Positions 1 through 8,288 of a stretch of DNA of 64,000 bases are shown here, one piece after another. The DNA lies in assembly GCA_902761355.1 (NCBI GenBank), contig CACWJY010000016.1, forward strand, positions 62,001-126,000, given 5' to 3'. Made by a program: the position numbers and the translations under genes. How positions within the stretch are numbered: the first letter of the stretch is position 1; each line of letters starts with the position of its first letter. Source of the stretch: Fibrobacter succinogenes (GTDB lineage: Bacteria; Fibrobacterota; Fibrobacteria; Fibrobacterales; Fibrobacteraceae). The notes beneath the pieces were generated by a model, which was not told where the DNA came from, did no database searches, and was given only the letters and a program-made list of their open reading frames with translations.

Positions 1-2
1 TG

Positions 3-1682
3 ATTAAGACAGCAAGCGTAAGTCGAGCCAAGTCAGCATTCCTTGCCAGTACTAGTACCGAAATCAACACGGCAGTCAACGGCATTCTCGGGCTGAACGC
101 CATTATTATGAAAGAAGCTTATGGGTCTATCAAGGACTACGCCAAAAACATCCAGATGGCAGGACAAGGGCTGCTTTCGCTAGTAAACGGCATCATGGAC
201 GTTTCAAAGATTGAAACGGGACGCATGAACATCGAACCTTCTGAATACGACGTGTTCACGGTACTCTCGGAAAGTTTCGACGCATTATCACCTAGAGCCT
301 CTGCAAAGAACCTACACCTGTTCCTGGAATGCGACCCCGACCTTCCCTGTAGCCTATGGGGAGACGAAAGGCATATTCGACAGATTATCAGCAACCTTCT
401 GTCTAATTCTATCAAATACACCGAAGTGGGCGAAGTGCACTTGTCGGTCGGTTACGACTCCATCTCACCAAAAACCGGAGAAATGGTCGATGACTACGTC
501 ATGCTCAAAATAGTGGTCCGCGATACCGGCATCGGAATCCGGGAAGATAACCTAGACAACATCTTTAACGCCTTCGAAAACATCGACCAACATTCGGGAC
601 AAAACCAAGAAGGCACAGGCCTCGGCCTCAGCCTAACCAAGGAACTTGTAGAACGAAATGGCGGACAGATTAGCGTCAAGAGCCGCTATGGCGAAGGATC
701 GACCTTTATGGTCTCTATCCCACAACTTGTGCTGAACGTGGAACCCATCGGCGACTTTACCGCACGGTACAAGAAGGCTGCCCACAAAAAGAACGAGCCT
801 CTAGAAATGTTCTACGCCCCCGACGCACGCATTCTGATTGTAGACGACGTCGAAATCAACCTGAAAGTATTCCGCGGAATTCTCAAGAACACTAGAATAC
901 AGGTCGACACCGCCGTCAACGGCGTACAGGCGCTCAAACTTGCGCAATCCAAACGCTACGATATTATCTTCTTGGACTTCATGATGCCAGTCATGTCCGG
1001 CATCGAGACATTCCGCAAGCTTAAGTTAATTGACCTGAACCGCAATACTCATGTGATTGTGCTAGTGACCGAAGCAATCTCTGAGGCGCGCGGGTCGTAC
1101 CTGAACGCAGGCTTTACGGATTATCTTGGAAAGCCCATTCACGAACAAGACCTGTTGCGTATGCTAAAGTGGTATCTGCCCAAGCAACTCATCTTGACTG
1201 CCGAAGACTTAAGCCAGTCCGATTTTGACGAAGATGAAAACGCAAGCATCCCCCCCGCAACTCCGGAACCGGCATCGGATCCATTCGAAGAAATCGAATT
1301 TGTCAACGTGACCGAACCTTCACCGCGAGAAAAGCTCTCCTTATTCGGAGAATTCTTGAACCTAGATACCGCCTTGGAATTCTGCGGGAACGACGAAAAG
1401 ATTTACCAGGAACTATTGCAAGAATTCACCACTTCGGATGTCATCCAAAATATCAAGTCCGCCTTTGAAATGAGCGATTGGGATAACTACAGGTTCTATG
1501 TGAGCCGCATGATAGAATCGTCTGCAGCAGTGGGTGCCGAAGCCTTGTCGCAGGAATTCCAGTCCCTCAAAAAAGCTTGCATAAATCGCCGACACAACTA
1601 CATTCTTGAAAACCATGAACGTGTAATGGAGTTATACGCAAATATTGTCCAAAAAATTCAAACGGGGTTGGCCACAATATGA
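3..1682 (+). CDS. Hybrid histidine kinase-like protein lacking the phospho-His (5' end cut by window edge)
   Basis: The frame is open from base 3, so the gene starts left of the window. In order: a HisKA dimerisation helix pair, HATPase_c (N-box NLLSNSIKY, G1 DTGIGI, G2 GTGLGL), a receiver (acidic DD pair, phospho-Asp in FLDFMMP at codon 975-977, Lys in GKP), and a C-terminal HPt-like helical segment. In HisKA the expected S-H-E-I is S-T-E-I: codon 57-59 is ACC (Thr) where His should be. In the HPt-like part the His position is Ser (codon 1503-1505). The ATP site and receiver look intact. The stop overlaps the next ATG (ATGA), so it is cotranscribed with the BMP protein and second kinase. I infer a pseudokinase or receiver partner for the downstream kinase. 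Confidence 0.9.
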   Translation: MKTASVSRAKSAFLASTSTEINTAVNGILGLNAIIMKEAYGSIKDYAKNIQMAGQGLLSLVNGIMDVSKIETGRMNIEPSEYDVFTVLSESFDALSPRASAKNLHLFLECDPDLPCSLWGDERHIRQIISNLLSNSIKYTEVGEVHLSVGYDSISPKTGEMVDDYVMLKIVVRDTGIGIREDNLDNIFNAFENIDQHSGQNQEGTGLGLSLTKELVERNGGQISVKSRYGEGSTFMVSIPQLVLNVEPIGDFTARYKKAAHKKNEPLEMFYAPDARILIVDDVEINLKVFRGILKNTRIQVDTAVNGVQALKLAQSKRYDIIFLDFMMPVMSGIETFRKLKLIDLNRNTHVIVLVTEAISEARGSYLNAGFTDYLGKPIHEQDLLRMLKWYLPKQLILTAEDLSQSDFDEDENASIPPATPEPASDPFEEIEFVNVTEPSPREKLSLFGEFLNLDTALEFCGNDEKIYQELLQEFTTSDVIQNIKSAFEMSDWDNYRFYVSRMIESSAAVGAEALSQEFQSLKKACINRRHNYILENHERVMELYANIVQKIQTGLATI

Positions 1683-2782
1683 AATGGTGCTTTTTTGCAT
1701 TGGGCATGATATTGCTGGTTGCAGCCATCATAACGTTCTGCACCCACAAAGATGAACGAGACTCTTTTGGCAAAAGAATGCACATTGCAATGGTCATGAC
1801 GGGCGCCCGCGACGACCACAGTTGGAACGAATCCCATTACAAAGCCATGAAAAAGGTGGCCCACAAGCTGAATCTTGAAGTAGAGTATTACGACAACGTG
1901 CCTAACGACTCGACTGCAGAAAACGTAATGGAGCTTGCGATTAGCCATGGAGCCCAAGTTATAATAGCGACCTCGTTTGACTTTGGCGATAAGATTTTAA
2001 AAATTGCGACACGCCATCCAAACATCAAGTTTCTCCACGCTACAGGCATACGTACCGCCCCCAACCTATCCACTTTTTTTGGGCGCATTTATCAAATGCG
2101 CTATCTATCCGGAATTGTCGCAGGTCTAATGACCAAGAACAACCGAATCGGTTTTTTGGCCGGACTCAATATTTCCGAAGTCAACCGCAACATAAATGCA
2201 TTCGCCCTTGGCGTACAGAAGGTCAACCCCGAAGCAAAAGTCTATGTCAGTTGGAGCGGTTCCTGGATTGACGAATTAATGGCAGACGATGCCGCAAGCT
2301 ACTTGATTGACACCGTCGGTGTAGACCTGCTAACCGTACATGTCGACGCCCTTGCACCCTACGAGATTGCAGAAAAGAAAAACGTATGGATTATAGGCTA
2401 CAATAACGACAACAGCAAACTTTACCCTAAGCGTTTCTTGACGGCACCCATTTGGCGGTGGGAAAAATTTTACGAGACAAAAATTCAAGAAATCATCCAC
2501 CACAAATTTATTAGCCGTGATTATTGGCTTGGAGTCGAGAGTGGAGCTATTGACCTAGCCCCCCTTTCCAAGCACGTAGACGACTCTATCAGAGTCCTTG
2601 TCGAGCAAGAACGCAAGCGCATAGAGCAAGGAATTTTCGATGTATTTTTCGGCCCCATTATAGACAATCACGGGATGGTACGCATTGAATCAGGCGAAAG
2701 CATGACCGATGCCGAGATGATAAATCATTTTGACTGGTATGTCAAGGGAGTAATAGATGGAATCGATTCCCAAGGATACTAA
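1679..2782 (+). CDS. BMP/PnrA-family periplasmic substrate-binding protein
   Basis: This 367-residue protein has a hydrophobic N-terminus (about residues 5-21) and then a BMP-family (basic membrane lipoprotein, PnrA-like) fold: residues MVMTGARDDHSWNES, a sugar/nucleoside-binding-type alternation of strands and helices, and MTKNNRIGFLAG near the hinge. Family members usually bind nucleosides or similar small molecules for ABC importers. There is no ABC transporter gene here; the gene instead overlaps a hybrid kinase on each side (4 bases upstream, 26 bases downstream). That context suggests it is the ligand-binding input of a two-component system, like LuxP/LuxQ, not a transport component. 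The Cys near residue 21 follows Phe, a poor lipobox, so it may be membrane anchored or cleaved by signal peptidase I. The ligand is unknown. Confidence 0.88.
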   Translation: MKWCFFALGMILLVAAIITFCTHKDERDSFGKRMHIAMVMTGARDDHSWNESHYKAMKKVAHKLNLEVEYYDNVPNDSTAENVMELAISHGAQVIIATSFDFGDKILKIATRHPNIKFLHATGIRTAPNLSTFFGRIYQMRYLSGIVAGLMTKNNRIGFLAGLNISEVNRNINAFALGVQKVNPEAKVYVSWSGSWIDELMADDAASYLIDTVGVDLLTVHVDALAPYEIAEKKNVWIIGYNNDNSKLYPKRFLTAPIWRWEKFYETKIQEIIHHKFISRDYWLGVESGAIDLAPLSKHVDDSIRVLVEQERKRIEQGIFDVFFGPIIDNHGMVRIESGESMTDAEMINHFDWYVKGVIDGIDSQGY

Positions 2783-5372
2783 GTACAATGTCAAGACTGT
2801 TGTAGCACTCGCTGCAATTGTGGCAACGGTCTGCCTATTCTGCGTTGTATTACGTTTAAAGCTAGACTCTCTGCTCTATAACAATATCTCGGGGCAGGTG
2901 GCCCAGCGAGCTTTTGTATTAGCCCAGTCCGTAAATGCACGAATAAACGTACAGCTAGATGCATTAAGCAGCATCGCCCACTTGGCCGAAAACGATACAA
3001 CCAGAATGTGCGATATCTTGAGCGCAGCCAACTTTGATGAAGGCCAAGTAAACTATGGCATCGTTTCGCTAGACGGCACACTCGTATGCGGAGACTCTAG
3101 CGTAAGCGTAAAGCCTAACGAATTCTCTGGAATCGTACAGTCTTTTCGTGGCAAGCATATCGCAAGTTACAATAGTGAACGAGGAATTTTACTGAGTGTT
3201 CCCATATACCGAAACGGTAAAGTGCGGAACGTTCTTTACAAGCTTTACGACAACATTCATGCTCGGAATTATTTTGACGCAGGCTGTATGGAAGATGACT
3301 GCTATTCGTCTATCCGCGACCAGGACGGCAATACAATCGTCGGTTTTGACAGTCCCATCGATCTTTCATTAGTCGAAAACGACCTCAAAAAGCAGATGGA
3401 ACTTTATTCATCATCGGCTTACCGCAAGCGAATAAACGGTTCCGTTTATTATTTCTTTATGGCAGACCTGCAACTACCTGGACTTTCACTTGTAGGGATG
3501 ATTCCAGAGCTCAGCCTTAATCACGGTGTAAATCAGGTTGCCTCACTTGTACTGGGTGGCGTAGGCGCCCTCGCCCTGCTGCTATTTGCAGGTTTTGGTG
3601 TAATGTTCTTTGTGGACCGTCGTCATAGAGACAAAAGGCATCGTCGCAACTTACTGAATTCTCCAGAAGAAATCGGACACATCAAAAGTGTCGTCCTAGA
3701 AAGTGTCGGCCACGAAATTCTTTCGCCCATCGGAGAAATCCTGGGAATGGACACCATCATTATCAAAGAAAGCAAGGATCCTTTCCTTAAGGAATATGCA
3801 CAAAATATTCAAAGTGCCGGACAGTCGCTTCTTTCGCTCGCCAACAGCATCATGGACCTTTCCAAAATGGAAGTGGGCAACATGGAACTGTACCCTGTAG
3901 AATACAACCTATTCAATATTCTATGCGACTGCTATAAAATGGCCGTCATCAGGATAAACGAAAAGGCACTGCATTTTGAGATTGAAGTAGACCAAACCAT
4001 TCCTTCGGACCTGTTGGGAGACGAAGTCCGCATCCGTCAAATCATAAACAACCTATTACAAAACGCTATCAAATATACCACCAATGGAAGCATCGCTTTC
4101 AAAATTGGCTATGAGCGACAAGAAAAAGCGCACAGCGATAACCTCGACACCATCATGCTGACCATCTCGGTACAGGATACGGGTATCGGGATTCGTGATG
4201 AAGAAATGAGCAAACTTTTTATGGCGTTTAGACGGATTGAAAACCGTAGCGAACAAGAGGCGGAAGGAACCGGTTTGGGATTAACCTTGGTCAAACGCCT
4301 TGTCGACTTGATGAACGGTAGCATTGTCGTCGACAGCGAATACGGAAAAGGATCCAACTTTAAGGTAGTCATCCCACAAAAAGTAATCAAGAACGAAGTC
4401 ATCGGCGACTTCAACAAGCGCTATCGTGAGTACGTAACCGCAAGCGAAATTCCCCGCAGCCATTTTAGGGCTCAGAACGCATCTATCTTGGCCGTTGATG
4501 ACGTACCCATGAATTTGCGCGTCATGACAGGATTGCTTAAAGAAACAGCCGTACAAGTCGACATCGCCGGCAACGGCATGGAAGCCATAGAAAAAATCAA
4601 ACGCAAACATTATGATATCATCTTTATAGATCAGGTCATGCCCATCATGGACGGAATCGAGACCCGTTCAATCATAAAGAGTTTGGCCGACCATCCCAAC
4701 AAAGAAACTCCGATAATTTTACTTTCGATAAACACCATGAGCGAAGCCCGTGAAGCGTGCCAGAAGGCTAATTTTACGGATTTTTTAACAAAACCCCTCC
4801 GCGAAGAAAATTTATTCGCGATACTGCTCCAGTACCTGCCTGCCGAACTGATTAGCTATGACGAGCCAGAAAAGAGCGAAATTGATCAAAACCTAGACGA
4901 ATCTTATTACACTCAATCTCATATGGGAGTCCCGCTCGTTGCTGACAAGAATGAACCATCGCAGCAAAACGACGGACTTGAGTCATACCAGAAAATAAAA
5001 GAAATCGAGCGCCTACTACCAGAAGATCTAGAAAACTTGGCCGCATCGGGCTTTGTCGATGTCAAACTTGGAATCAACTGCGCCGAAAAAGACGAGAACC
5101 AGTACCGCAAAAACTTACAAGATTATTCCTCATCGAATATGGATGCTTTGCTAGAAAAGTCCCTAAAGGAAGAGGACTTTGAAAGGTACCGTTTACAAGT
5201 ACGCACCTTAAAGAAACGGTCTCTGGAAATTGGCGGTATTGACATTGCCAGCTTAGCAAAGTCCGTTGAATACGCCTGCAACACTGGCAACTACGATTTT
5301 GTGAGAATGCACCACAGCGAACTCATTCGCGAATACAGAAACTTTATAAAGGTCCTTAAGGAACTAATTTGA
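2757..5372 (+). CDS. Hybrid sensor histidine kinase with periplasmic sensor domain
   Basis: This 871-residue membrane kinase has TM1 at about residues 14-33, a periplasmic sensor of about 225 residues (Cache-like in size; family not certain), and TM2 at about 260-287. HisKA follows with an intact phospho-His at residue 319 (GHEILSP, codon 3711-3713), then HATPase_c (NNLLQNAIKY, DTGIGI, GTGLGL), a receiver with phospho-Asp near residue 625 (FIDQVMP) and Lys in TKP, and a C-terminal HPt-like helical region. The HPt phospho-His position is Arg (VRTLKK, codon 5202-5204). The start overlaps the BMP gene by 26 bases; AAGGGAG about seven bases upstream supports it. It is probably the catalytic partner of the upstream kinase and the target of the BMP sensor protein. 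Confidence 0.92.
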   Translation: MESIPKDTKYNVKTVVALAAIVATVCLFCVVLRLKLDSLLYNNISGQVAQRAFVLAQSVNARINVQLDALSSIAHLAENDTTRMCDILSAANFDEGQVNYGIVSLDGTLVCGDSSVSVKPNEFSGIVQSFRGKHIASYNSERGILLSVPIYRNGKVRNVLYKLYDNIHARNYFDAGCMEDDCYSSIRDQDGNTIVGFDSPIDLSLVENDLKKQMELYSSSAYRKRINGSVYYFFMADLQLPGLSLVGMIPELSLNHGVNQVASLVLGGVGALALLLFAGFGVMFFVDRRHRDKRHRRNLLNSPEEIGHIKSVVLESVGHEILSPIGEILGMDTIIIKESKDPFLKEYAQNIQSAGQSLLSLANSIMDLSKMEVGNMELYPVEYNLFNILCDCYKMAVIRINEKALHFEIEVDQTIPSDLLGDEVRIRQIINNLLQNAIKYTTNGSIAFKIGYERQEKAHSDNLDTIMLTISVQDTGIGIRDEEMSKLFMAFRRIENRSEQEAEGTGLGLTLVKRLVDLMNGSIVVDSEYGKGSNFKVVIPQKVIKNEVIGDFNKRYREYVTASEIPRSHFRAQNASILAVDDVPMNLRVMTGLLKETAVQVDIAGNGMEAIEKIKRKHYDIIFIDQVMPIMDGIETRSIIKSLADHPNKETPIILLSINTMSEAREACQKANFTDFLTKPLREENLFAILLQYLPAELISYDEPEKSEIDQNLDESYYTQSHMGVPLVADKNEPSQQNDGLESYQKIKEIERLLPEDLENLAASGFVDVKLGINCAEKDENQYRKNLQDYSSSNMDALLEKSLKEEDFERYRLQVRTLKKRSLEIGGIDIASLAKSVEYACNTGNYDFVRMHHSELIREYRNFIKVLKELI

Positions 5373-5373
5373 T

Positions 5374-5907
5374 ATGGAAGAACAGATTGATGTTTTGAAT
5401 GCGGACGGAACTTCAGCCGGATACTCTTGCGGACGCACCAAAGTGCACTCCGAAGGACTGTGGCACCGCACGGTACATATCTGGGCTTTTGACAAAGAAA
5501 ACCGGATTCTATTTCAGTTACGAGCCCGCATCAAGGAAAACAACCCTGGACTTTTAGATACAAGTTGCGCCGGGCATATTTCGGCCGGAGACAAGAGCAT
5601 CAACGCCGCCGTGCGCGAACTTCGCGAAGAACTGGGCGTTACAAAGAGTCCGCGCGACCTCGAATATTTATTCGAGGCTAAGCACGAAAGCGTGCTTAAC
5701 GGCGGCCAGTACCTAGACAACGAATTCTATGACGTGTACAGGACCACTCTTTCTGAAGAGGAAAAGAACTCCCTAGTACCTCAGCCAGGCGAAGTCGATG
5801 GCTTTATCTGGATGACCCGCGAAGAATTTTTTGCAAAACACAAACTGCACCCCGAAAAATTCGTAGAGCATCCTAAAGATTTTCTGTGGCTCATGGAGAA
5901 CACCTAA
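5374..5907 (+). CDS. Nudix hydrolase (IPP-isomerase-like/YfcD type)
   Basis: This is a 177-residue Nudix protein. The Nudix box is clear: GHISAGD, then a helix ending RELREELGV, with Asp where the first conserved Glu of the box usually stands. The N-terminal VLNADGTSAGYSCGRTKVH and the WHRTVHIWAF strand resemble YfcD and other isopentenyl-diphosphate-isomerase-like Nudix hydrolases, which act on nucleoside or isoprenoid diphosphates; the substrate cannot be read from sequence. It starts two bases after the kinase stop and its own stop overlaps the next ATG (TAATG), so it may be the tail of the signalling operon although the function looks unrelated. Confidence 0.9.
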   Translation: MEEQIDVLNADGTSAGYSCGRTKVHSEGLWHRTVHIWAFDKENRILFQLRARIKENNPGLLDTSCAGHISAGDKSINAAVRELREELGVTKSPRDLEYLFEAKHESVLNGGQYLDNEFYDVYRTTLSEEEKNSLVPQPGEVDGFIWMTREEFFAKHKLHPEKFVEHPKDFLWLMENT

Positions 5908-6158
5908 TGTCGAAAGCGATAGCCGGCCACTTATACCGCCATTACAAAAAAGAAACGATGACTTATACAGTTATCGCTGCCGACGCCCTTGATTGTGAAT
6001 CGGCAAAGCCGCTGGTCGTTTACCGAAGTGAATATGACACTCCAGACCACCCTAGAGGCACTTTATGGGTGCGCAACCGCGAAGATTTTGAAAGCAAGGT
6101 CACCCTTGCCGACGGCTCTGTTGTGGACCGCTTTACAGAAATACCTATTTCTTTTTGA
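5907..6158 (+). CDS. DUF1653 family protein
   Basis: This is an 83-residue protein of the DUF1653 type. It has the family features GHLYRHYKK near the N-terminus, PLVVYRSEY in the middle, LWVR and a final FTEI segment. The function of the family is unknown; members are small cytoplasmic single-domain proteins. An in-frame ATG exists at 5886, but the ATG at 5907 overlaps the Nudix stop (TAATG) and gives the standard family N-terminus, so I use it. Its 3' end overlaps the convergent EamA gene by 14 bases. Confidence 0.85.
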   Translation: MSKAIAGHLYRHYKKETMTYTVIAADALDCESAKPLVVYRSEYDTPDHPRGTLWVRNREDFESKVTLADGSVVDRFTEIPISF

Positions 6159-7086
6159 ATTCAGCCAGAACCATTCCAGCAACAATCGCCACGCCGCCCG
6201 CAATAGCGACCATGGTAATGTGCTCCCCAATGGCAATGACCGCCGTAATAATTGTTACAAGCGGGCCGGCATAAATGTAGTTGCTCGCCAATACAGTACC
6301 AAGCTGCTTAAGGACCTTGTTCCAAATAAGGAAGCCGAAAATCGACGAGAATACCGCAAGACACAAAAAGTTAAGAGCGACCACGGGTTCTGCAAAATGA
6401 TCCCAAGGAATCCCCAAAAAACTATCTGCAGCAACATTTTGACGGGACGATTCCACCAGCATAATGGGGATAGACGTGAGCATGCCGTAAAAATACACCT
6501 TACGCGTAATGAACAGCGTAGAATATTTACCATTCAGCTGACGAATCACCAACGAATAAATAGCCCACATCACACCCGAAGAAAAGGCAAGGAAATCGCC
6601 TACCGGAGAAAGTTTCAAAATAAACTTTCCATTCAATACCACAAGGACCATACCGACAAATGTTATAAGGCTACCCACAATCTGCCGTTTGCAAAGGCGT
6701 TCGCCCTTATATAAAAGTCCCCCAAAAATCATGATGAGCAAAGGGTTCGTTCCGACAATAAGCGATACATTACTTGATGGCGATAAAGTCAAGGCTGTAT
6801 TTTCGGTCCAGAAATACAGTGTACAACCTGTAATGCCGCACACAAACAAAATAAGTTCGTGTTTCCAATGATCACAGCGCATTTTGCGGTGACTAGCCGC
6901 AAGCAATATCAAGTACGTCACAATAAAACGCAGTGTGAAAATTTGCACGGCAGAAAATCCGTGATACAACAGCACCTTGGTACTGACAAAACTCGTACCC
7001 CAAAAAGAAATAGTCGCTATGGCAAGCAAATGCCACAGGACGGCGTTAGGAGCACTTTTGTTCAAGCACGGAATCATCGGCCGCAA
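6145..7086 (-). CDS. EamA/DMT-superfamily transporter
   Basis: This 313-residue protein has ten predicted membrane helices in two EamA halves, as in RhaT/YdcZ-type drug/metabolite exporters. Recognisable parts are FWGTSFVSTKVLL in helix 1, the end of the first half (GALLL-like stretch around residues 95-125), and a second repeat with GVMWAIYSLVIR. The basic tail EFKKK is typical. Substrates for this family (amino acids, metabolites, drugs) cannot be predicted. It is convergent with the DUF1653 gene and divergent from pflA, with which it shares a 57-base upstream region. Confidence 0.9.
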   Translation of the reverse strand: MRPMIPCLNKSAPNAVLWHLLAIATISFWGTSFVSTKVLLYHGFSAVQIFTLRFIVTYLILLAASHRKMRCDHWKHELILFVCGITGCTLYFWTENTALTLSPSSNVSLIVGTNPLLIMIFGGLLYKGERLCKRQIVGSLITFVGMVLVVLNGKFILKLSPVGDFLAFSSGVMWAIYSLVIRQLNGKYSTLFITRKVYFYGMLTSIPIMLVESSRQNVAADSFLGIPWDHFAEPVVALNFLCLAVFSSIFGFLIWNKVLKQLGTVLASNYIYAGPLVTIITAVIAIGEHITMVAIAGGVAIVAGMVLAEFKKK

Positions 7087-7143
7087 AGATAGCTTTTATT
7101 TGACTATATTTAGCGAGTTCACTTAGACAGCAACGAGGAAATC

Positions 7144-7884
7144 TTGACACTTGGCCGCATTAACAAACTGGAAACTTTCGGCTCGGTCGACGGACCTGGC
7201 GTACGCTTTGTCGTATTCACTCAGGGTTGCCCTATGCGCTGCCTTTTTTGCCACAATCCCGAAACATGGGACTTTAAAGGCGAAAGTGAAGGAGCATTCG
7301 ACATTACCGCCGAAGACCTACTGAAAAAAGCGCTCCGCTACAAAAGCTATTGGGGCAAGGAAGGTGGCATTACCGTCAGTGGCGGAGAGCCCCTGATGCA
7401 AATGGATTTTCTCATTGAATTTTTTGAACTCGCCAAGGCGGTGGGAGTCCACACGTGCATCGACACTTCGGGTGTAAACTTTGTACGTAATGAGCCCTAT
7501 TTTAGCAAATTCAAGCGACTGATGGAATCGACAGACCTGCTACTGGTCGACCTCAAGGTTATAGATCCCGAAGAACACAAGAAATTGACCGGTCACGGCA
7601 TCGAGCACAACCTAGACATGTTCCGCTTTCTAGACGAAATTCAAAAGCCTATCTGGATTCGCCATGTGCTTGTACCGGGAATCAGCGATAACGACGACTA
7701 TCTAAAACGAGCCAAGGCCTTTATCGACACACTCCACAATGTAAAAAAGGTCGAAGTACTCCCCTACCATTCGCTAGCCGTAGCCAAGTACAAACAAATG
7801 GGAATCGAATACGCCCTTAAAGACACCAAGTCACCCTCTCCCGAAAGAATTGCAAACGCAAAGGCAATACTGTCAGGCGCATAA
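7144..7884 (+). CDS. pflA: Pyruvate formate-lyase activating enzyme
   Basis: This 246-residue radical SAM enzyme makes the glycyl radical on pyruvate formate-lyase. The SAM-cluster motif is CPMRCLFC (CX3CX2C), preceded by the family stretch ETFGSVDGPGVRFVVF, followed by the GGEP motif (VSGGEPLMQ) and a DLKVIDPEEH segment typical of PflA. The start codon is TTG at 7144, with GAGGAAA just upstream; no in-frame ATG would keep the conserved N-terminus. Its length matches E. coli PflA. No pflB lies next to it in the window. Together with ackA (45996) it fits mixed-acid fermentation to formate and acetate in a strict anaerobe. Confidence 0.95.
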   Translation: MTLGRINKLETFGSVDGPGVRFVVFTQGCPMRCLFCHNPETWDFKGESEGAFDITAEDLLKKALRYKSYWGKEGGITVSGGEPLMQMDFLIEFFELAKAVGVHTCIDTSGVNFVRNEPYFSKFKRLMESTDLLLVDLKVIDPEEHKKLTGHGIEHNLDMFRFLDEIQKPIWIRHVLVPGISDNDDYLKRAKAFIDTLHNVKKVEVLPYHSLAVAKYKQMGIEYALKDTKSPSPERIANAKAILSGA

Positions 7885-7934
7885 GGCTATTTTTTCTACA
7901 TTAATTTATGGTTCCCTTTTTATAAGAGGTCGCT

Positions 7935-8279
7935 ATGAACCTAGATGAAGAACGAATTCGCGAACTCCAACGCAAAGATCAAGAACATGATGCGCGCCTG
8001 GATATGCAAAAAGAAAAAGACAACGAGCACGACATCCGTATCGATGCCTTGTACAGCAAAGAACGCGAACAGGAATTTAGGTTAAAGGCCCAGGTTGCCA
8101 AGGATGCGGAGCACGATTTTCGCTTGAATTCTGTTGACACCAAGAACAAGGAACAGGATACGGAATTGCACCGCCAATCCGAAAAAGACCGCGAACACGA
8201 TTCCCGCCTAGAAATGCTCGAAAAAATCTGCATTGACCTAGTCACCCGTGTCGAAGCACTCGAAGCCCGTCTCAAATAG
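7935..8279 (+). CDS. Small coiled-coil protein made of six 14-residue repeats
   Basis: This 114-residue, highly charged protein has no signal peptide or membrane segment. Residues 14-97 are six back-to-back 14-residue units with the pattern K-D-x-E-H-D-x-R-L-x(5), for example KDQEHDARLDMQKE and KDAEHDFRLNSVDT; the last 17 residues form a short heptad-like helix. Two heptads per unit and Leu/Ile at fixed places predict one continuous coiled coil. I do not recognise a family. It begins 50 bases after pflA, with AAGAGG upstream of its ATG, and ends nine bases before the EF-G-like gene, so coexpression with that GTPase is likely. Confidence 0.75.
   Translation: MNLDEERIRELQRKDQEHDARLDMQKEKDNEHDIRIDALYSKEREQEFRLKAQVAKDAEHDFRLNSVDTKNKEQDTELHRQSEKDREHDSRLEMLEKICIDLVTRVEALEARLK
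7974..8225 (+). repeat. Six tandem 42-bp units coding the 14-residue repeat
   Basis: Six in-frame 42-base units encode the K-D-x-E-H-D-x-R-L repeat of the coiled-coil protein. The units have diverged at DNA level, so this is an old protein-level repeat, not a recent slippage array. Unit three has E-Q-E and unit five N-K-E-Q-D at the core positions; the others keep E-H-D. Confidence 0.8.
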
Positions 8280-8288
8280 TTCTATACC

